A DNA stretch of 64,000 bases from Peribacillus loiseleuriae (GCF_001183985.1 NZ_LFZW01000001.1:3958059-4022058); one strand, 5' to 3'; positions 16,940 to 27,048 are shown, numbered from the stretch's first letter. Program-made: numbers and translations. The notes: generated from the sequence alone by a model not told the origin.

Positions 16940-18154
16940 TTAGAATAAGTCTTCTATTGACTCTTCCCCAGTAGCTTTTTCACCAAAGTGAAGCTTCCTG
17001 ATTTCAGTTTTTTCCACAGCTTCTTCAATTAACTTATCAAAGTCAACAAAACTTTCGTAATACTGAACCTTTTCAAGCTTCGGCTTTGTCTTAGGGCTTG
17101 CCGGTGTAAATACCGTACAGCAATCTTCATATGGCTGATTCGATATCTCAAATGTATCATATTGCTTCGCAAGCTCAATAATTTCTAATTTGTCCATCGC
17201 GATAAGTGGACGTAATACTGGCGTAGAGATCACTTCGTTTATCGCAAACATGCTATTCATCGTCTGGCTTGCTACCTGCCCAAGACTTTCACCTGTTATG
17301 ATGGCAAGCGCTTCTTCTCTTTCTCTTATCGCATCAGCTATACGCAGCATTAAACGACGTGTGCTAGTCATTGTATAGTTCTCTGGTATTTGCTTTTGGA
17401 TCAGCACTTGAATTTCTGTAAACGGAACAATATGAACTTTCATGCTTCCGTTCACTAAAGCAAGTTTTTCCGCTAAGTCCATGACCTTCTGTTTGGAACG
17501 TTCACTCGTGAACGGTGGGCTGTAGAAATGAATACATTCAATTTCAAGACCACGCTTCATGGAAAGGAAGCCTGCAACTGGACTGTCTATTCCGCCTGAA
17601 AGCATGAGCATCGCCTTGCCGCTCGAGCCAAATGGAAGACCACCTGCACCATGAATATTCTCCCCCGATAAATAGACTGCTTCCTTACGTATTTCTACAC
17701 GTAAATCTAAATCTGGTTTTTTCACATCAACCTTTAAAATTCCATCTTTATTTCGTAACAAATGTCCACCAAGAAGATGGTTCATTTCATTCGTATCATA
17801 TGGAAAATCTTTATCTGACCGTTTTGTTGAAACTTTAAACGTCTCAATTTCTCCTGATAACTGGTCGACATAGTGTAATGCAGCCGCTTTAATTTCTTCA
17901 ATATCACGGCCTATTTTTAAAGCCGGACTTAATGATTGGATGCCATATACACCTTTTATTTGGTCAATGATCTTCTGGTGATCTTCACCATTTAGCATAA
18001 TGTACATCCGTTCCCGACTCGCTTGCAGTTTGGCAGCTTTAAAATCTCTTAATGCCCAGCGAATATGATTTTTGAGTTTATCAACAAAGCTTTTTCGATT
18101 ACGTTTCTTTGTTGAAATCTCACCATATCTAATGATAATATGATCAAATTTCAT
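16940..18154 (-). CDS. thiI: tRNA 4-thiouridine synthetase / thiamine sulfur carrier enzyme
   Basis: A 404-residue ThiI that adenylates U8 of tRNA and accepts sulfur for s4U. N-terminal ferredoxin-like and THUMP domains (residues 1-165) precede the PP-loop LSGGIDSPVAG. As in other Bacillales there is no C-terminal rhodanese domain, so sulfur is expected directly from the partner cysteine desulfurase, whose gene ends only five bases upstream. The ATG is that of MKFDHIIIRYGEIS. Confidence 0.95.
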   Translation of the reverse strand: MKFDHIIIRYGEISTKKRNRKSFVDKLKNHIRWALRDFKAAKLQASRERMYIMLNGEDHQKIIDQIKGVYGIQSLSPALKIGRDIEEIKAAALHYVDQLSGEIETFKVSTKRSDKDFPYDTNEMNHLLGGHLLRNKDGILKVDVKKPDLDLRVEIRKEAVYLSGENIHGAGGLPFGSSGKAMLMLSGGIDSPVAGFLSMKRGLEIECIHFYSPPFTSERSKQKVMDLAEKLALVNGSMKVHIVPFTEIQVLIQKQIPENYTMTSTRRLMLRIADAIREREEALAIITGESLGQVASQTMNSMFAINEVISTPVLRPLIAMDKLEIIELAKQYDTFEISNQPYEDCCTVFTPASPKTKPKLEKVQYYESFVDFDKLIEEAVEKTEIRKLHFGEKATGEESIEDLF

Positions 18155-18159
18155 GTATT

Positions 18160-19299
18160 TTACCTCATTACCTTTTGTAGTTTTGAAAGTGTGTTCTTTA
18201 TTTCCTGAAGTACAAGCTCCACTTCATAGAGCTCATTTCCGTATGAAGTGCTAATTCTGATGATACTCTCTGCCCTTTTCTGATCATGGAACATGGCAAA
18301 TACGGTATCACTGATTGATTTTTTCTTAGACGAACAGGCACTTGTAGTTGAAACATATATTTCTTTTTCTTCAAGCGAATGGATGAATACTTCCGATTTC
18401 ATGCCTGGAATGGAAAAATTGATAATATGGGGAGCACCATGTAATGGGCTGTTTATTTTTACACCTGTTATTTCGTTCAGCCCATTCCATAACATATCTC
18501 TAATTTCTGTTAGCTTACCGTAATCCTGAGCACTTTTTTGTAAAGTAAGTCGTAATGCTCTAGCTAAGGCTACGAACCCAGCAACGTTTTCCGTTCCACT
18601 CCTTAGCTTCGCCTCCTGATTGCCCCCAGTGAAGAGCGGCGAAACCCTAATGCCATCTCTAACATATAATACACCCGTACCTTTCAAGCCATGAAATTTA
18701 TGACCAGAAATCGTACATAAATCAATCCCGGCAGCAGCTAAGTCTAATGGAATCTTCCCAATACCTTGCACATGATCGACATGAAAGAGCACTTGTGGAC
18801 GTTCTTTTAACAAGTGACCGATTTCTACTATCGGCTGAATTGAACCGACCTCATTGTTCACAGACATGATTGACACTAAAATCGTATCTGTTCGTAAAGC
18901 ATTTTTCAAGTCTTCCACAGAAACAAGCCCATTCGAATCAACTTGTAAATAAGTGACACAAAACCCTTCTTCTTCAAGCGACTTACAGGTTTCTTTAATG
19001 GATGCATGCTCCATAACGGTGGTGATAATATGCTTACCTCTTTTAGAATACGCATGTGCTGTTCCTTTAACGGCCAGGTTATTTCCTTCCGTTCCTCCAG
19101 AAGTAAAATAAACCTCCATGCTTTTCACCTGAAGAAGGTCAGCTACCTGCTTCCTCGATTGAGTTAGCAGTTTTTCAGCTTTAACCCCTAAACCATGTAA
19201 AGAAGAAGGGTTACCGAAATATTCTGTAGACACCTTTATAAAAGAATCGATGACTTCCGGATACGGCTTCGTCGTCGCGCTATTATCAAAATAAATCAT
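18160..19299 (-). CDS. nifZ: Cysteine desulfurase (NifZ/IscS type) partner of ThiI
   Basis: A 379-residue PLP enzyme that makes alanine and protein persulfide from cysteine. The start MIYFDNSATTKPYPEV is correct because AGGAGG precedes it; the ORF extends further but with no RBS. The PLP lysine lies in SGHKFHGLKG and the catalytic loop Cys in TTSACSSKKKS. The adjacency and five-base gap to thiI indicate a dedicated pair for tRNA thiolation, as shown for B. subtilis NifZ-ThiI (established knowledge). Confidence 0.94.
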   Translation of the reverse strand: MIYFDNSATTKPYPEVIDSFIKVSTEYFGNPSSLHGLGVKAEKLLTQSRKQVADLLQVKSMEVYFTSGGTEGNNLAVKGTAHAYSKRGKHIITTVMEHASIKETCKSLEEEGFCVTYLQVDSNGLVSVEDLKNALRTDTILVSIMSVNNEVGSIQPIVEIGHLLKERPQVLFHVDHVQGIGKIPLDLAAAGIDLCTISGHKFHGLKGTGVLYVRDGIRVSPLFTGGNQEAKLRSGTENVAGFVALARALRLTLQKSAQDYGKLTEIRDMLWNGLNEITGVKINSPLHGAPHIINFSIPGMKSEVFIHSLEEKEIYVSTTSACSSKKKSISDTVFAMFHDQKRAESIIRISTSYGNELYEVELVLQEIKNTLSKLQKVMR

Positions 19300-19450
19300 G
19301 CATGAACCTCCTAATAGAAAAGCTAAAAGCGCCTTGAAAGAGGAAAGCGGCTTTATAAAATTGCCACATCGTGTAGCAAACGCCATCCTGACCTCTTGTA
19401 GGACTTGGAGGGGCTAGGCTACTTTCTCTTGGCACTAAAATTTGTTTTTA

Positions 19451-19635
19451 GAGGATGTTCAAAAAGTCTGGTAAAAAAGCTTACGAATTGCTTCAAAGCT
19501 CATGAATGACCTTCTGTTAAGATCGCGCACATCCTGCGCAAGTCCCGTCCTCACGTATTACTGTATATACGCAGGTCTAGAGACGATCCGCTCCTCGAAC
19601 TTCTCAGCTCTTTTTATCCTCCTTTTTGAACACTC
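19451..19635 (+). repeat. Dispersed repeat family C, copy 2
   Basis: Starts GAGGATGTTCAAAAAGTCTGG and ends AGCTCTTTTTATCCTCC then TTTTTGAACACTC. The outer ends are themselves inverted (GATGTTCAAAAAG against CTTTTTGAACA), giving a MITE-like outline. Matches 10453-10659 inverted. It sits between ezrA and the desulfurase gene in a gap of over 600 bp that holds no gene. Confidence 0.72.
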
Positions 19636-19834
19636 ACTTTTAGATTTCATCTATATAAAGTGAAACTTCAATCAGTGGGTATTTTATTGCACGTTAATGC
19701 GGGATAAAAACTTAGTGTAGCTTCTCGTTCTTCAATTTAATTATTAACGACACGTCATTTTACCATAAATCATGATTATTGAAAAAGATTCATGTTGCCA
19801 AAATCAGTCTTATACCTGCGGAATACGTAAAAAA

Positions 19835-19950
19835 GAAGATGTCCCATAAATAAAAGGTCAGACTCCGCACCTACTACATACCGTTTAAATGAAGTGTTAG
19901 CTTAAACTGTATGTTGAGTGCTGGGTCAGACCTTTTTGGGACATCCTCTT
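19835..19950. repeat. Palindromic intergenic element A, copy 4
   Basis: Outer arms GATGTCCCAT and TGGGACATC, then AAAAGGTCAGACTC and GGGTCAGACCTTTTT, then CATACCGTTTAA and TTAAACTGTATG. Immediately 3' of ezrA. Confidence 0.82.
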
Positions 19951-19965
19951 AATCCATTTTTTGTA

Positions 19966-21663
19966 TTACGAATAAACTTTTCCCATATTCGCCTCGATTT
20001 TATCTAAAATTCCTGGCTCCACTTTTTCAATGGCCGATACTGCGACTTCTAACGCCCGCTCATATTCATAATCCCGAAAATACTGTTCTGCAGTCCTTAA
20101 TGCCTCAGCAACAGCTGGATACCTACTGCGATACCTGTTTCCATATTGGATTACTTTCTCCGCAAGCAGCATTTCTTCAATCAGAACTTCTGTGTTTTCA
20201 TATAACCTCGTGACAGAAGCTATCGCTTTTTCAAGAAAAATGTGAACAGAGCCCATATCCAAAGGCTTTTCCTCTAGTTTACTTTGAACGTCTTCCATGC
20301 TTTCTTTTGATTCAGATAACAAATCCCGATACCTTTCAGGCAAACCAGGGACATTGCTTTGCGAGATTGTCCTGCTAGTATCTCCCATTTTCTTTCTAAG
20401 TTCTTGTAATACCTCACGTGCTTGCAATTCATCTTTTCTCAGTGCATGAAGTTTCTTAGAAAAGACTTCATGCTCCACCTTCAGTTCGTTTAGAATCGCT
20501 TCAATTCCCTTCATTTCGTCACTTAGGACAGAACTGATAGTAGCATTATCTGCAATTTTCAAGGTTAGTAATTGGAACCTTTTGATCAATTTATCAATTT
20601 GTTTTTCTAATTTCTTCTGAGCACTTAGTTCACTTTCTGTTACATGATAGCTATGTCGGACAACCGCTGTCTCAGCTTTCAATTTATCATTCTCATATTC
20701 AAATGCTTCAAGGTTTTCCTTCAAAAGATTTTCATTTTTTATTAGATACTGTTTGGAAAGCACTTCTTTTTCAAGTAAATCATACAGAAGGTTTACACGA
20801 TCAAAAATTTCATTTATTCCTTTTTCAGCAGCTTCCGCCTCTGCAAGATTAAGTTGAACATTATAATGTTCAAGGTCTGCTTCAAGCCTTAAAATTTCTG
20901 TCTCAAATTCAATATGCTCTAAAGAATACCCCTGTTCCACCATCTCTTTGAAGCCATCTTTCAGCTCCGAAATGGATGTTGGAAGTGAAGAATGCCCATC
21001 AAGCAGCAATTGAGGAATGATTTCCATTCTTGTTTGAATGGTGGCAAGTTTATTTTTAATCGATAAAACAAGCTCTCGCGCGTTTAAATAATTCCCATTT
21101 TCAGTCGCTTCTTCATATTGCTTAAGAATTTCCACTATTTCATCGAGCATGTCATCAAGCGGATCTGCCGCTTTTGCAAATGTATGGCGGTGAACTAGCA
21201 AGTCTTTCTTAATTTTACGGTAACTTTCTTTAATCTCTTCAATCTCAACTCTGTTTTTCTCTTCACTACCAACCAATTCATTTAACTCCATGAGGATCTT
21301 TTCGATTATCTTTACAATATTAGTAAGCTTAGTCGAGATCATTCGCTGGACTTCTTTCGATTTACCGAGGCGATATTTGTCGACATAATCCTCTGCATCG
21401 AAAAATAAATCTTCAACATCCGGCAGGTAGATGGTAATAATGGCATCCCATTCTTTACGCCATCTTTCAAACATTTCTTCTGTTTCACCAGTCATATTTA
21501 ATTGCTTTACTTTAGAAAGCTCTTCCAATATTGGGCGGTTCATAATGTCCATTTTCCAAGCTTCAAGCTGGTCAATTTCTTTAAAGTGTTTCCTTTTCAA
21601 AAAATATCCCCATATTATTAACGCAATAACTAGTATAACTATACCTAGTATGTACTCCATCAT
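19966..21663 (-). CDS. ezrA: Septation ring regulator EzrA
   Basis: A 565-residue spectrin-like membrane protein that restrains and organises FtsZ rings. One N-terminal membrane segment (residues 4-23) is followed by a KRKHFKEIDQLEAWK linker and a long cytoplasmic helical-bundle body rich in E, K and L. The length is typical. The start may be the first or second Met of MMEYILG. It lies divergently next to hisJ, the same arrangement as in B. subtilis. Confidence 0.95.
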   Translation of the reverse strand: MMEYILGIVILVIALIIWGYFLKRKHFKEIDQLEAWKMDIMNRPILEELSKVKQLNMTGETEEMFERWRKEWDAIITIYLPDVEDLFFDAEDYVDKYRLGKSKEVQRMISTKLTNIVKIIEKILMELNELVGSEEKNRVEIEEIKESYRKIKKDLLVHRHTFAKAADPLDDMLDEIVEILKQYEEATENGNYLNARELVLSIKNKLATIQTRMEIIPQLLLDGHSSLPTSISELKDGFKEMVEQGYSLEHIEFETEILRLEADLEHYNVQLNLAEAEAAEKGINEIFDRVNLLYDLLEKEVLSKQYLIKNENLLKENLEAFEYENDKLKAETAVVRHSYHVTESELSAQKKLEKQIDKLIKRFQLLTLKIADNATISSVLSDEMKGIEAILNELKVEHEVFSKKLHALRKDELQAREVLQELRKKMGDTSRTISQSNVPGLPERYRDLLSESKESMEDVQSKLEEKPLDMGSVHIFLEKAIASVTRLYENTEVLIEEMLLAEKVIQYGNRYRSRYPAVAEALRTAEQYFRDYEYERALEVAVSAIEKVEPGILDKIEANMGKVYS

Positions 21664-21826
21664 ATGCCCCCCAGTTCTAAGCCGCGCAAGTCGAAAACAA
21701 TCTATATAAATGTTTACATGTTCAATTCAATGCTTTTATGATACCATGTTAGCAATAATTTTTGACTAATAAATATATATTTTTTACAGAAATGTGCTTG
21801 TAATTGAATTTATTGGGGGGATTTTG

Positions 21827-22633
21827 ATGAAAATTGACGGTCATGTTCATAGTCCATACTGTCCTCATGGGTCTGGCGATTCGTTTGAAGAATATATCAA
21901 GCAAGCAATCACACTTGAAATTGAGGAGTTGACATTTACAGAGCACGCACCTTTGCCAGATGGTTTCATTGATCCTACACCAGATCGTGATAGTGGAATG
22001 GAACGTGGTCAGTTACTAGACTATTTTCAAGAACTTGCTTTATTAAAAGAGAGATACAAGGAAAAAATCACGATTAAGACAGGGCTCGAAGTAGATTATA
22101 TCGAAGGATTTGAAACAGAAACTAAGAATTTCCTTAACAAATTTGGCAAATATTTAGATGATAGTATCCTATCGGTTCATTTTATTCGACATGAAAATGA
22201 GTGGCATTGCATCGACTTTAGTGACGAAATGTTTAAAAGCATTGCCAATAGATTGGGGTCCGTGGATGCCGTTTATTCATCTTATTACGATACATTAGAG
22301 AATAGTATTGCTGCTGATTTAGGGGATTTCAAACCAAAGCGAATCGGCCATATAACCCTTGTTCATAAGTTTCAGCAGCGTTTTTTACCGAAAAAAAATT
22401 ATGATCAGAAACTATATTCCATTTTAGATAAAATGAACAAGCAGGGATATGAGCTAGACTATAATGGTGCAGGGGCGATTAAACCACTTTGTTTGGAACC
22501 CTATCCACCTGAACGTTTTGTCAAATATGCCCTGCATCTAGGTATCCCTGTACGGTATGGGTCTGATGCCCACCAAGCCTCGGATCTAGGTCAAGGGTAT
22601 GATACATGTTTGGCCGAAGCTTTCACTAAATAG
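21827..22633 (+). CDS. hisJ: Histidinol-phosphatase, PHP type
   Basis: A 268-residue PHP-family phosphatase that makes histidinol. Metal ligands appear in DGHVHSPYCPHGSGD (residues 4-18), EHAPLP, ETGLEVDYIEG-like GLEVDYIEGF, and GSDAHQASDLGQGYD near the C-terminus. The start MKIDGHVHS is set by GGGGGG seven bases upstream; the upstream in-frame ATG has no site. It is not in a his operon, as usual for Bacillales. It ends eight bases into the 3' end of refZ on the opposite strand. Confidence 0.93.
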   Translation: MKIDGHVHSPYCPHGSGDSFEEYIKQAITLEIEELTFTEHAPLPDGFIDPTPDRDSGMERGQLLDYFQELALLKERYKEKITIKTGLEVDYIEGFETETKNFLNKFGKYLDDSILSVHFIRHENEWHCIDFSDEMFKSIANRLGSVDAVYSSYYDTLENSIAADLGDFKPKRIGHITLVHKFQQRFLPKKNYDQKLYSILDKMNKQGYELDYNGAGAIKPLCLEPYPPERFVKYALHLGIPVRYGSDAHQASDLGQGYDTCLAEAFTK

Positions 22634-23279
22634 AAGAAACATTGTACAGCAATTCTTCTTGTATATCACGTTTAACAAACAGACTATGTTCTAAAAACAA
22701 ACAGATTTCATCACGATATTTATCTGTATAATATTTTTCCTGCGTATATACATGCAACACTTCTCTTGCATAGTGGGCATGTATGATTGGAGCTGAAAGC
22801 AGTCCTTTTATTTGTAAAGTGAAAATTGCTGGTTGGATTTTACGAAATATTCCTTCTTTTATTCCTTTTTCTAAGACATACTGAAAATAAGAGTTTTCTT
22901 TCATATAATAAGTTGATAAAACTTCTCGATTAAGATTAGAGTCAAGGGCGGATTCTCCATAAATAAAACTCGCAGCCAAGAAGTTTTTCCGTTGAAATTC
23001 AAAGACATCTGTAAGTATTGCAAGTAAACCGTTTTGTGCTCCAATACGATCAAGTTGGACAAGATTTTTCTCTAACAGTTGAATATATGCTTCTAAATAT
23101 GCAGTGAAGCAATATTCTAGCAATCCTTGTTTGTTTTTGAAATAATAAGCAATATTAGCGGAATTGACCTTGGCTTTATGAGCTATATCCCGTATGGAAG
23201 TCGCATGGTAACCTTTCAAGTGAAATAAATATAGGGCGGATTCAAGAATTGCTTCCTTCGTTTGAGTTGGGCGGTTCAT
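22626..23279 (-). CDS. refZ: TetR-family regulator of FtsZ, RefZ
   Basis: A 217-residue TetR-type DNA-binding protein. The helix-turn-helix spans ATSIRDIAHKAKVNSANIAY and is followed by YYFKNKQGLLEYCF. In B. subtilis RefZ (YttP) binds motifs near the origin and adjusts Z-ring position in sporulation, and is under Spo0A control. Position between hisJ and ytsP is the same as in B. subtilis, which is the main ground for naming it. A weak Spo0A-like octamer, TTGTCGAG, lies at 23355-23362 on the minus strand. Confidence 0.87.
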   Translation of the reverse strand: MNRPTQTKEAILESALYLFHLKGYHATSIRDIAHKAKVNSANIAYYFKNKQGLLEYCFTAYLEAYIQLLEKNLVQLDRIGAQNGLLAILTDVFEFQRKNFLAASFIYGESALDSNLNREVLSTYYMKENSYFQYVLEKGIKEGIFRKIQPAIFTLQIKGLLSAPIIHAHYAREVLHVYTQEKYYTDKYRDEICLFLEHSLFVKRDIQEELLYNVSSI

Positions 23280-23428
23280 GATTGAATTCCTCCTCTAATT
23301 TCAAGTCTTAAAATAAGTTATTCTCGGAATATTTACAATATCCTGTTAGAACTTCTCGACAACTTACACAGGATACTTTCTAACGATGTTGAAAGTTGTA
23401 TTTTTATCATGAAGCAGGGGGAATGTTT

Positions 23429-23908
23429 ATGTTTAATGTCGAACAATATAAAGGGAGTAAGCAGGAAAATTACTCACTTGCTGAGAAACAACTAATTGCG
23501 CTTGTTGAAGGGGAGCCAAATCGGATTGCGAATCTTAGCAATGCTTGCGCACTCCTTAATCAGCTTTTGGATGAAGTGAACTGGGTCGGTTTCTATTTAG
23601 TAGAAAATGACGGATTAGTGCTCGGTCCTTTCCAGGGATTACCGGCGTGTATTCGTATTCCGTTTGGTAGAGGTGTTTGCGGTGCCTCAGCTGCTGAACG
23701 TAAAACTTATCGTGTAGAAGACGTTCATCAATTCCCAGGGCATATTGCATGTGATGCCGCTTCTCGTTCAGAAATTGTCATCCCGCTTATAAAAGGCGAC
23801 GAATTAATCGGTGTACTCGATATTGATAGTCCAATCACAAATCGCTTCGATGCTATAGACGAAGAAATGCTGGAGAAATTCACGCATACATTAGTGAAAT
23901 ATTTGTAA
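23429..23908 (+). CDS. msrC: Free methionine-(R)-sulfoxide reductase, GAF type
   Basis: A 159-residue GAF protein of the YtsP/fRMsr group that reduces free Met-R-O. The three conserved cysteines are visible in LPACIRIPFGRGVCG and HIACDAASRSEIVIP. The start MFNVEQYKG is taken because AGGGGG is seven bases upstream; an ATG six bases earlier is too close. Downstream lies an element A copy and the convergent diguanylate cyclase gene. Confidence 0.92.
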   Translation: MFNVEQYKGSKQENYSLAEKQLIALVEGEPNRIANLSNACALLNQLLDEVNWVGFYLVENDGLVLGPFQGLPACIRIPFGRGVCGASAAERKTYRVEDVHQFPGHIACDAASRSEIVIPLIKGDELIGVLDIDSPITNRFDAIDEEMLEKFTHTLVKYL

Positions 23909-23979
23909 TATAAAAACCGGGAAGACCATTGAAAAAATAGTCGCCTGCACAGAAAATCAAAACTTTTCAACAAATACTT

Positions 23980-24054
23980 GAGGCTGTCTCAAAATAAAAG
24001 GAAAGGGTCTAACTCGACACTATAAAGTGTGAGGTTAGACCCTTTTGGACATCC
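23980..24054. repeat. Palindromic intergenic element A, copy 5
   Basis: The shortest copy: AAAGGGTCTAACTCGACACT pairs with AGTGTGAGGTTAGACCCTTT; the left flank is GAGGCTGTCTC and the right is GGACATCC. The central block of the other copies is missing. Between convergent msrC and dgcP. Confidence 0.8.
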
Positions 24055-24086
24055 ACAACCGAATCGTATATATGAATAAAACCTGT

Positions 24087-25940
24087 TTAGTCTTGAACAA
24101 GCACTTTATTTTTCCCTGTATTCTTGGCTACATACAAAGCATCATCCGCACGCTTAAATAAGGCTTTAACGTGATCCTTGTGTCCTTTCGTCCAATAGGA
24201 GACCCCACATGATATGGTCACTTTCGGTTCCGTTTGTTCGCTTACTTTCTCCTGAATCCGTTGCGCAATCCCTTGCCCAACGTGTATGGAGAAATTCGGC
24301 AGATAGATTGCCAACTCCTCTCCACCCCACCTGGCCCCAATATCCGTTTCTCGTATGCTTGACTGGATGATCATGGAAACTTGAATGAGAATATCATCGC
24401 CAATTTGGTGACCGTGAGTATCATTCACTTTTTTAAAATCATCAATATCTACCAAAATAAATGTTCCCTCATGATCTTTTTCCATCGACTCCAACATTTT
24501 CTCATCTAAATAACTCCGTGAATACAAGCCTGTTAAATGATCGGTAATGACCATTTTCTCCAGTTCTTCGCGCAGCATCGAATTCGCCAATGCCAGACTA
24601 GTATGATGAATCAATGATTGTAAAAGCTTGAATGTATCAAAGGAAAAATAATAGGGATCTTTATGTAAAACAAGAGCGAATCCATGTACTTGCTCACTTT
24701 CCATCATAGGAACAGCCATCATCGAACGATACTTCACATCTTTATTAGGTATTTTCAATTGTAAATCTCCAATGAACAGGGATTCCATCGTAGAACAAAT
24801 CTTTTCTTTCAAAAAATCGACGTATAATCCCGATCTATCAGAATGAAAAAATTCTGTGCTGCCCGCCAAGAAATTAGCCGTTCCATCGGGTAAAATATAT
24901 ACAAACCCCGCCTCATCCGCATGAAAAGAATCCATAATTTGCTCTTTCATGAACTCCATGGTTTCACTTAAGCGCAGATTTAAATTCAATTTATGGGATG
25001 TTTCATTAATAAGCTGCAAATCAGATATTAAACGGCGAGATTGCTGGTACAGCTGTGCATTCTCAAAAGCGCCACCAGCGGTATTTGCTAATAAAGAAAT
25101 AAATTCGACTTCCTTCTCTGAAAACATACGAGCATTCGGAGCAATTACTTGAAGAACTCCGTACACGCCTTGTTTTCCTTTTAGCGGTGCATATAGATTT
25201 GTTTTTCGTGCAGTCCACTCGTCTTCGATTTGAACAGTTCCTGTAACATACGCTTGCATAACTGCCACATTCTCACTATCATAACCGAGATCCTTTATCG
25301 GAAGGTTTTCGTGGTTTGCATTATCATGAGAAAGAAGAAGAAAATAGGTGAAAGACGGATAAACTTCTTGTAGTGTTGAGATAATTTCGCCGAGTACTGC
25401 ATCCATACTCATGGATGCATGAAATTTTTCAGTCACGCGAAATAGCTGTTTATAGCGCCTTCTTTCACTCGTAATCTCTGACATATAAATCGCCGCATTT
25501 AAGATTTTCAGCACTTCTTTTGAGAACGCCTCGCCTTCCTCGGAAGTGATCTGTTCAAAAGAACCAGGAATCCCTTCTTTTAATGCAAGAAGTCCTACTA
25601 TTCCATTTTCGCGTTTTAGTGGCAGATACAGCTGGAAATCCTTTAACGCTTCTACTTGAAAATCTTTATAATAATACAGTTCACCATCATTAAATACTGC
25701 ACAGCTTCCTAGCGGGATATATCTTCGCTCCAGATAACGCTCGGTAGAAGCTTCAATATGTAAATATTTCCGTCCATAGTCTAGCTTAAAGTAGGTAACT
25801 TCATCAGCATAAAAAGCGTCGCATATTTCAAGAACAAATTTTTCAAAAAAAGAAGTGTCTTCCATTCTTCCCTTTGAATCATCCATTTGATTAATTAATA
25901 ACGTTTTTAATTCATATAGTAACTGAGTCATACTTCTCAT
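24087..25940 (-). CDS. dgcP: Diguanylate cyclase with GAF domains (YtrP/DgcP)
   Basis: 617 residues: about three GAF-like sensory domains (roughly 35-150, 170-300 and 320-450) and a C-terminal GGDEF domain from TDHLTGLYSRSYLDE to the end. The active motif is RWGGEELAIYLP (near residues 538-549), with a canonical inhibitory I-site RETD five residues earlier, so the enzyme should be active and product-inhibited. It matches B. subtilis DgcP in order and position next to ytsP and rpsD, but is some 40 residues longer. No membrane segment, so a cytosolic c-di-GMP synthase. Confidence 0.9.
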   Translation of the reverse strand: MRSMTQLLYELKTLLINQMDDSKGRMEDTSFFEKFVLEICDAFYADEVTYFKLDYGRKYLHIEASTERYLERRYIPLGSCAVFNDGELYYYKDFQVEALKDFQLYLPLKRENGIVGLLALKEGIPGSFEQITSEEGEAFSKEVLKILNAAIYMSEITSERRRYKQLFRVTEKFHASMSMDAVLGEIISTLQEVYPSFTYFLLLSHDNANHENLPIKDLGYDSENVAVMQAYVTGTVQIEDEWTARKTNLYAPLKGKQGVYGVLQVIAPNARMFSEKEVEFISLLANTAGGAFENAQLYQQSRRLISDLQLINETSHKLNLNLRLSETMEFMKEQIMDSFHADEAGFVYILPDGTANFLAGSTEFFHSDRSGLYVDFLKEKICSTMESLFIGDLQLKIPNKDVKYRSMMAVPMMESEQVHGFALVLHKDPYYFSFDTFKLLQSLIHHTSLALANSMLREELEKMVITDHLTGLYSRSYLDEKMLESMEKDHEGTFILVDIDDFKKVNDTHGHQIGDDILIQVSMIIQSSIRETDIGARWGGEELAIYLPNFSIHVGQGIAQRIQEKVSEQTEPKVTISCGVSYWTKGHKDHVKALFKRADDALYVAKNTGKNKVLVQD

Positions 25941-26227
25941 CTTTATCTCATCCCTATATAAGTAATGCTGAAGCTTTAAAATCTCACTAACACGCAGGAA
26001 AAAAGAACTATCACTTTTCCGTTTTTTTCTATATTTATCATTATATACGTGTATACAAAAAATATCTTTATAAATTTTAGAAATTTCTATTTAATAAACG
26101 TAAAAGCCCATGTTTTTAGACTCGATTCTTTATACCTATAAAAAGTGCAGGCTAAAAATATTCTTATTTTAAAGTAATTCTACCATGATGATTTATTATT
26201 TACATCACTAACTATCTGGAAATAGAC

Positions 26228-26256
26228 TTGACTATATTTCTTTTAAATTATATACT
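26228..26256 (+). promoter_or_regulatory. Sigma-A promoter of rpsD
   Basis: TTGACT (26228-26233), a 17-bp spacer and TATACT (26251-26256). The predicted start is near 26263, leaving a 180-base leader. Confidence 0.78.
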
Positions 26257-26269
26257 ATTACTTGTGTAA

Positions 26270-26400
26270 AATAGTGCAGCCTATGTGAGTGCTTTTACGG
26301 TCTCATTTTGTTCCTCTTTATAGAGGTGTACCCCGTAACCCTCAGCTGCTAGGGCGAAGATACATGAAAACAAAATGACCATAATCGTGAATCGCAACGG
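26270..26400 (+). promoter_or_regulatory. rpsD leader, probable S4 autoregulatory RNA
   Basis: A 180-base untranslated leader with several pairing blocks: CCTCTTTATAGAGG, then GGTGTACCCC, GCAGCC/GCTGC-type segments and a repeated CATTTTGTT/AACAAAATG pair (26304 and 26370). In B. subtilis S4 represses its own gene by binding a structured leader (established knowledge). The match here is by position and self-complementarity rather than an aligned consensus. Confidence 0.55.
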
Positions 26401-26445
26401 TTTTTATTTTACCCAAATAAAAACATTTGAAGGAGGAGTCATCCT

Positions 26446-27048
26446 ATGGCTCGTTATACTGGCCCAAGCTGGAAATTATCCCGTCGTCTTGGAATTTCCC
26501 TTACAGGTACTGGTAAAGAATTAGAGAAGCGTCCTTACGCTCCTGGACAACATGGTCCAAACCAACGCAAAAAACTTTCCGAATACGGATTGCAATTACA
26601 AGAAAAACAAAAACTTCGCCATATGTACGGAGTTACTGAGCGTCAATTCCGCTCATTATTCGACCGTGCAGGTAAACTACAAGGTGTACACGGTGAAAAC
26701 TTCATGATTCTTCTTGAATCTCGCCTTGATAACGTTGTTTATCGTCTTGGTCTAGCTCGTACTCGTCGTGGATCACGCCAACTTGTAAACCATGGTCACA
26801 TCCTTGTTGATGGAAAACGCGTTGATATTCCATCATTCAAAGTGTTACCTGGACAAACAATCTCTGTTCGTGAAAAATCACGTAACCTAAGCACAATCAA
26901 AGAATCAATCGAAGTAAACAACTTCGTTCCTGATTTCTTGACTTTTGATGCTGACAAATTAGAAGGTACTTTCACTCGTTTACCAGAACGTTCTGAAGTT
27001 CCTGCTGAAATTAACGAAGCTCTAATCGTTGAGTTCTACTCTCGTTAA
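26446..27048 (+). CDS. rpsD: 30S ribosomal protein S4
   Basis: A 200-residue primary 16S rRNA-binding protein. [19 protein letters not shown] is the conserved start, and the S4 RNA-binding domain covers about residues 91-155 ([20 protein letters not shown]). It lacks the N-terminal zinc CxxC motif, so it is a C-minus type. RBS GGAGGAG. It is monocistronic, between its own promoter and a strong terminator. Confidence 0.98.
   Translation: MARYTGPSWKLSRRLGISLTGTGKELEKRPYAPGQHGPNQRKKLSEYGLQLQEKQKLRHMYGVTERQFRSLFDRAGKLQGVHGENFMILLESRLDNVVYRLGLARTRRGSRQLVNHGHILVDGKRVDIPSFKVLPGQTISVREKSRNLSTIKESIEVNNFVPDFLTFDADKLEGTFTRLPERSEVPAEINEALIVEFYSR

Noticed and set aside
19300..19386. Upstream extension of the cysteine desulfurase ORF
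   Set aside because: The added 29 residues lack an RBS and the usual start MIYFDNSAT follows AGGAGG.
23355..23362. Spo0A-like box TTGTCGAG upstream of refZ
   Set aside because: One mismatch and short; it is in a plausible place but not strong enough to list as a site.
23280..23428. Possible RefZ-binding palindrome in the refZ-msrC gap
   Set aside because: Only a loose inverted match was found and I do not trust my memory of the consensus enough to call it.
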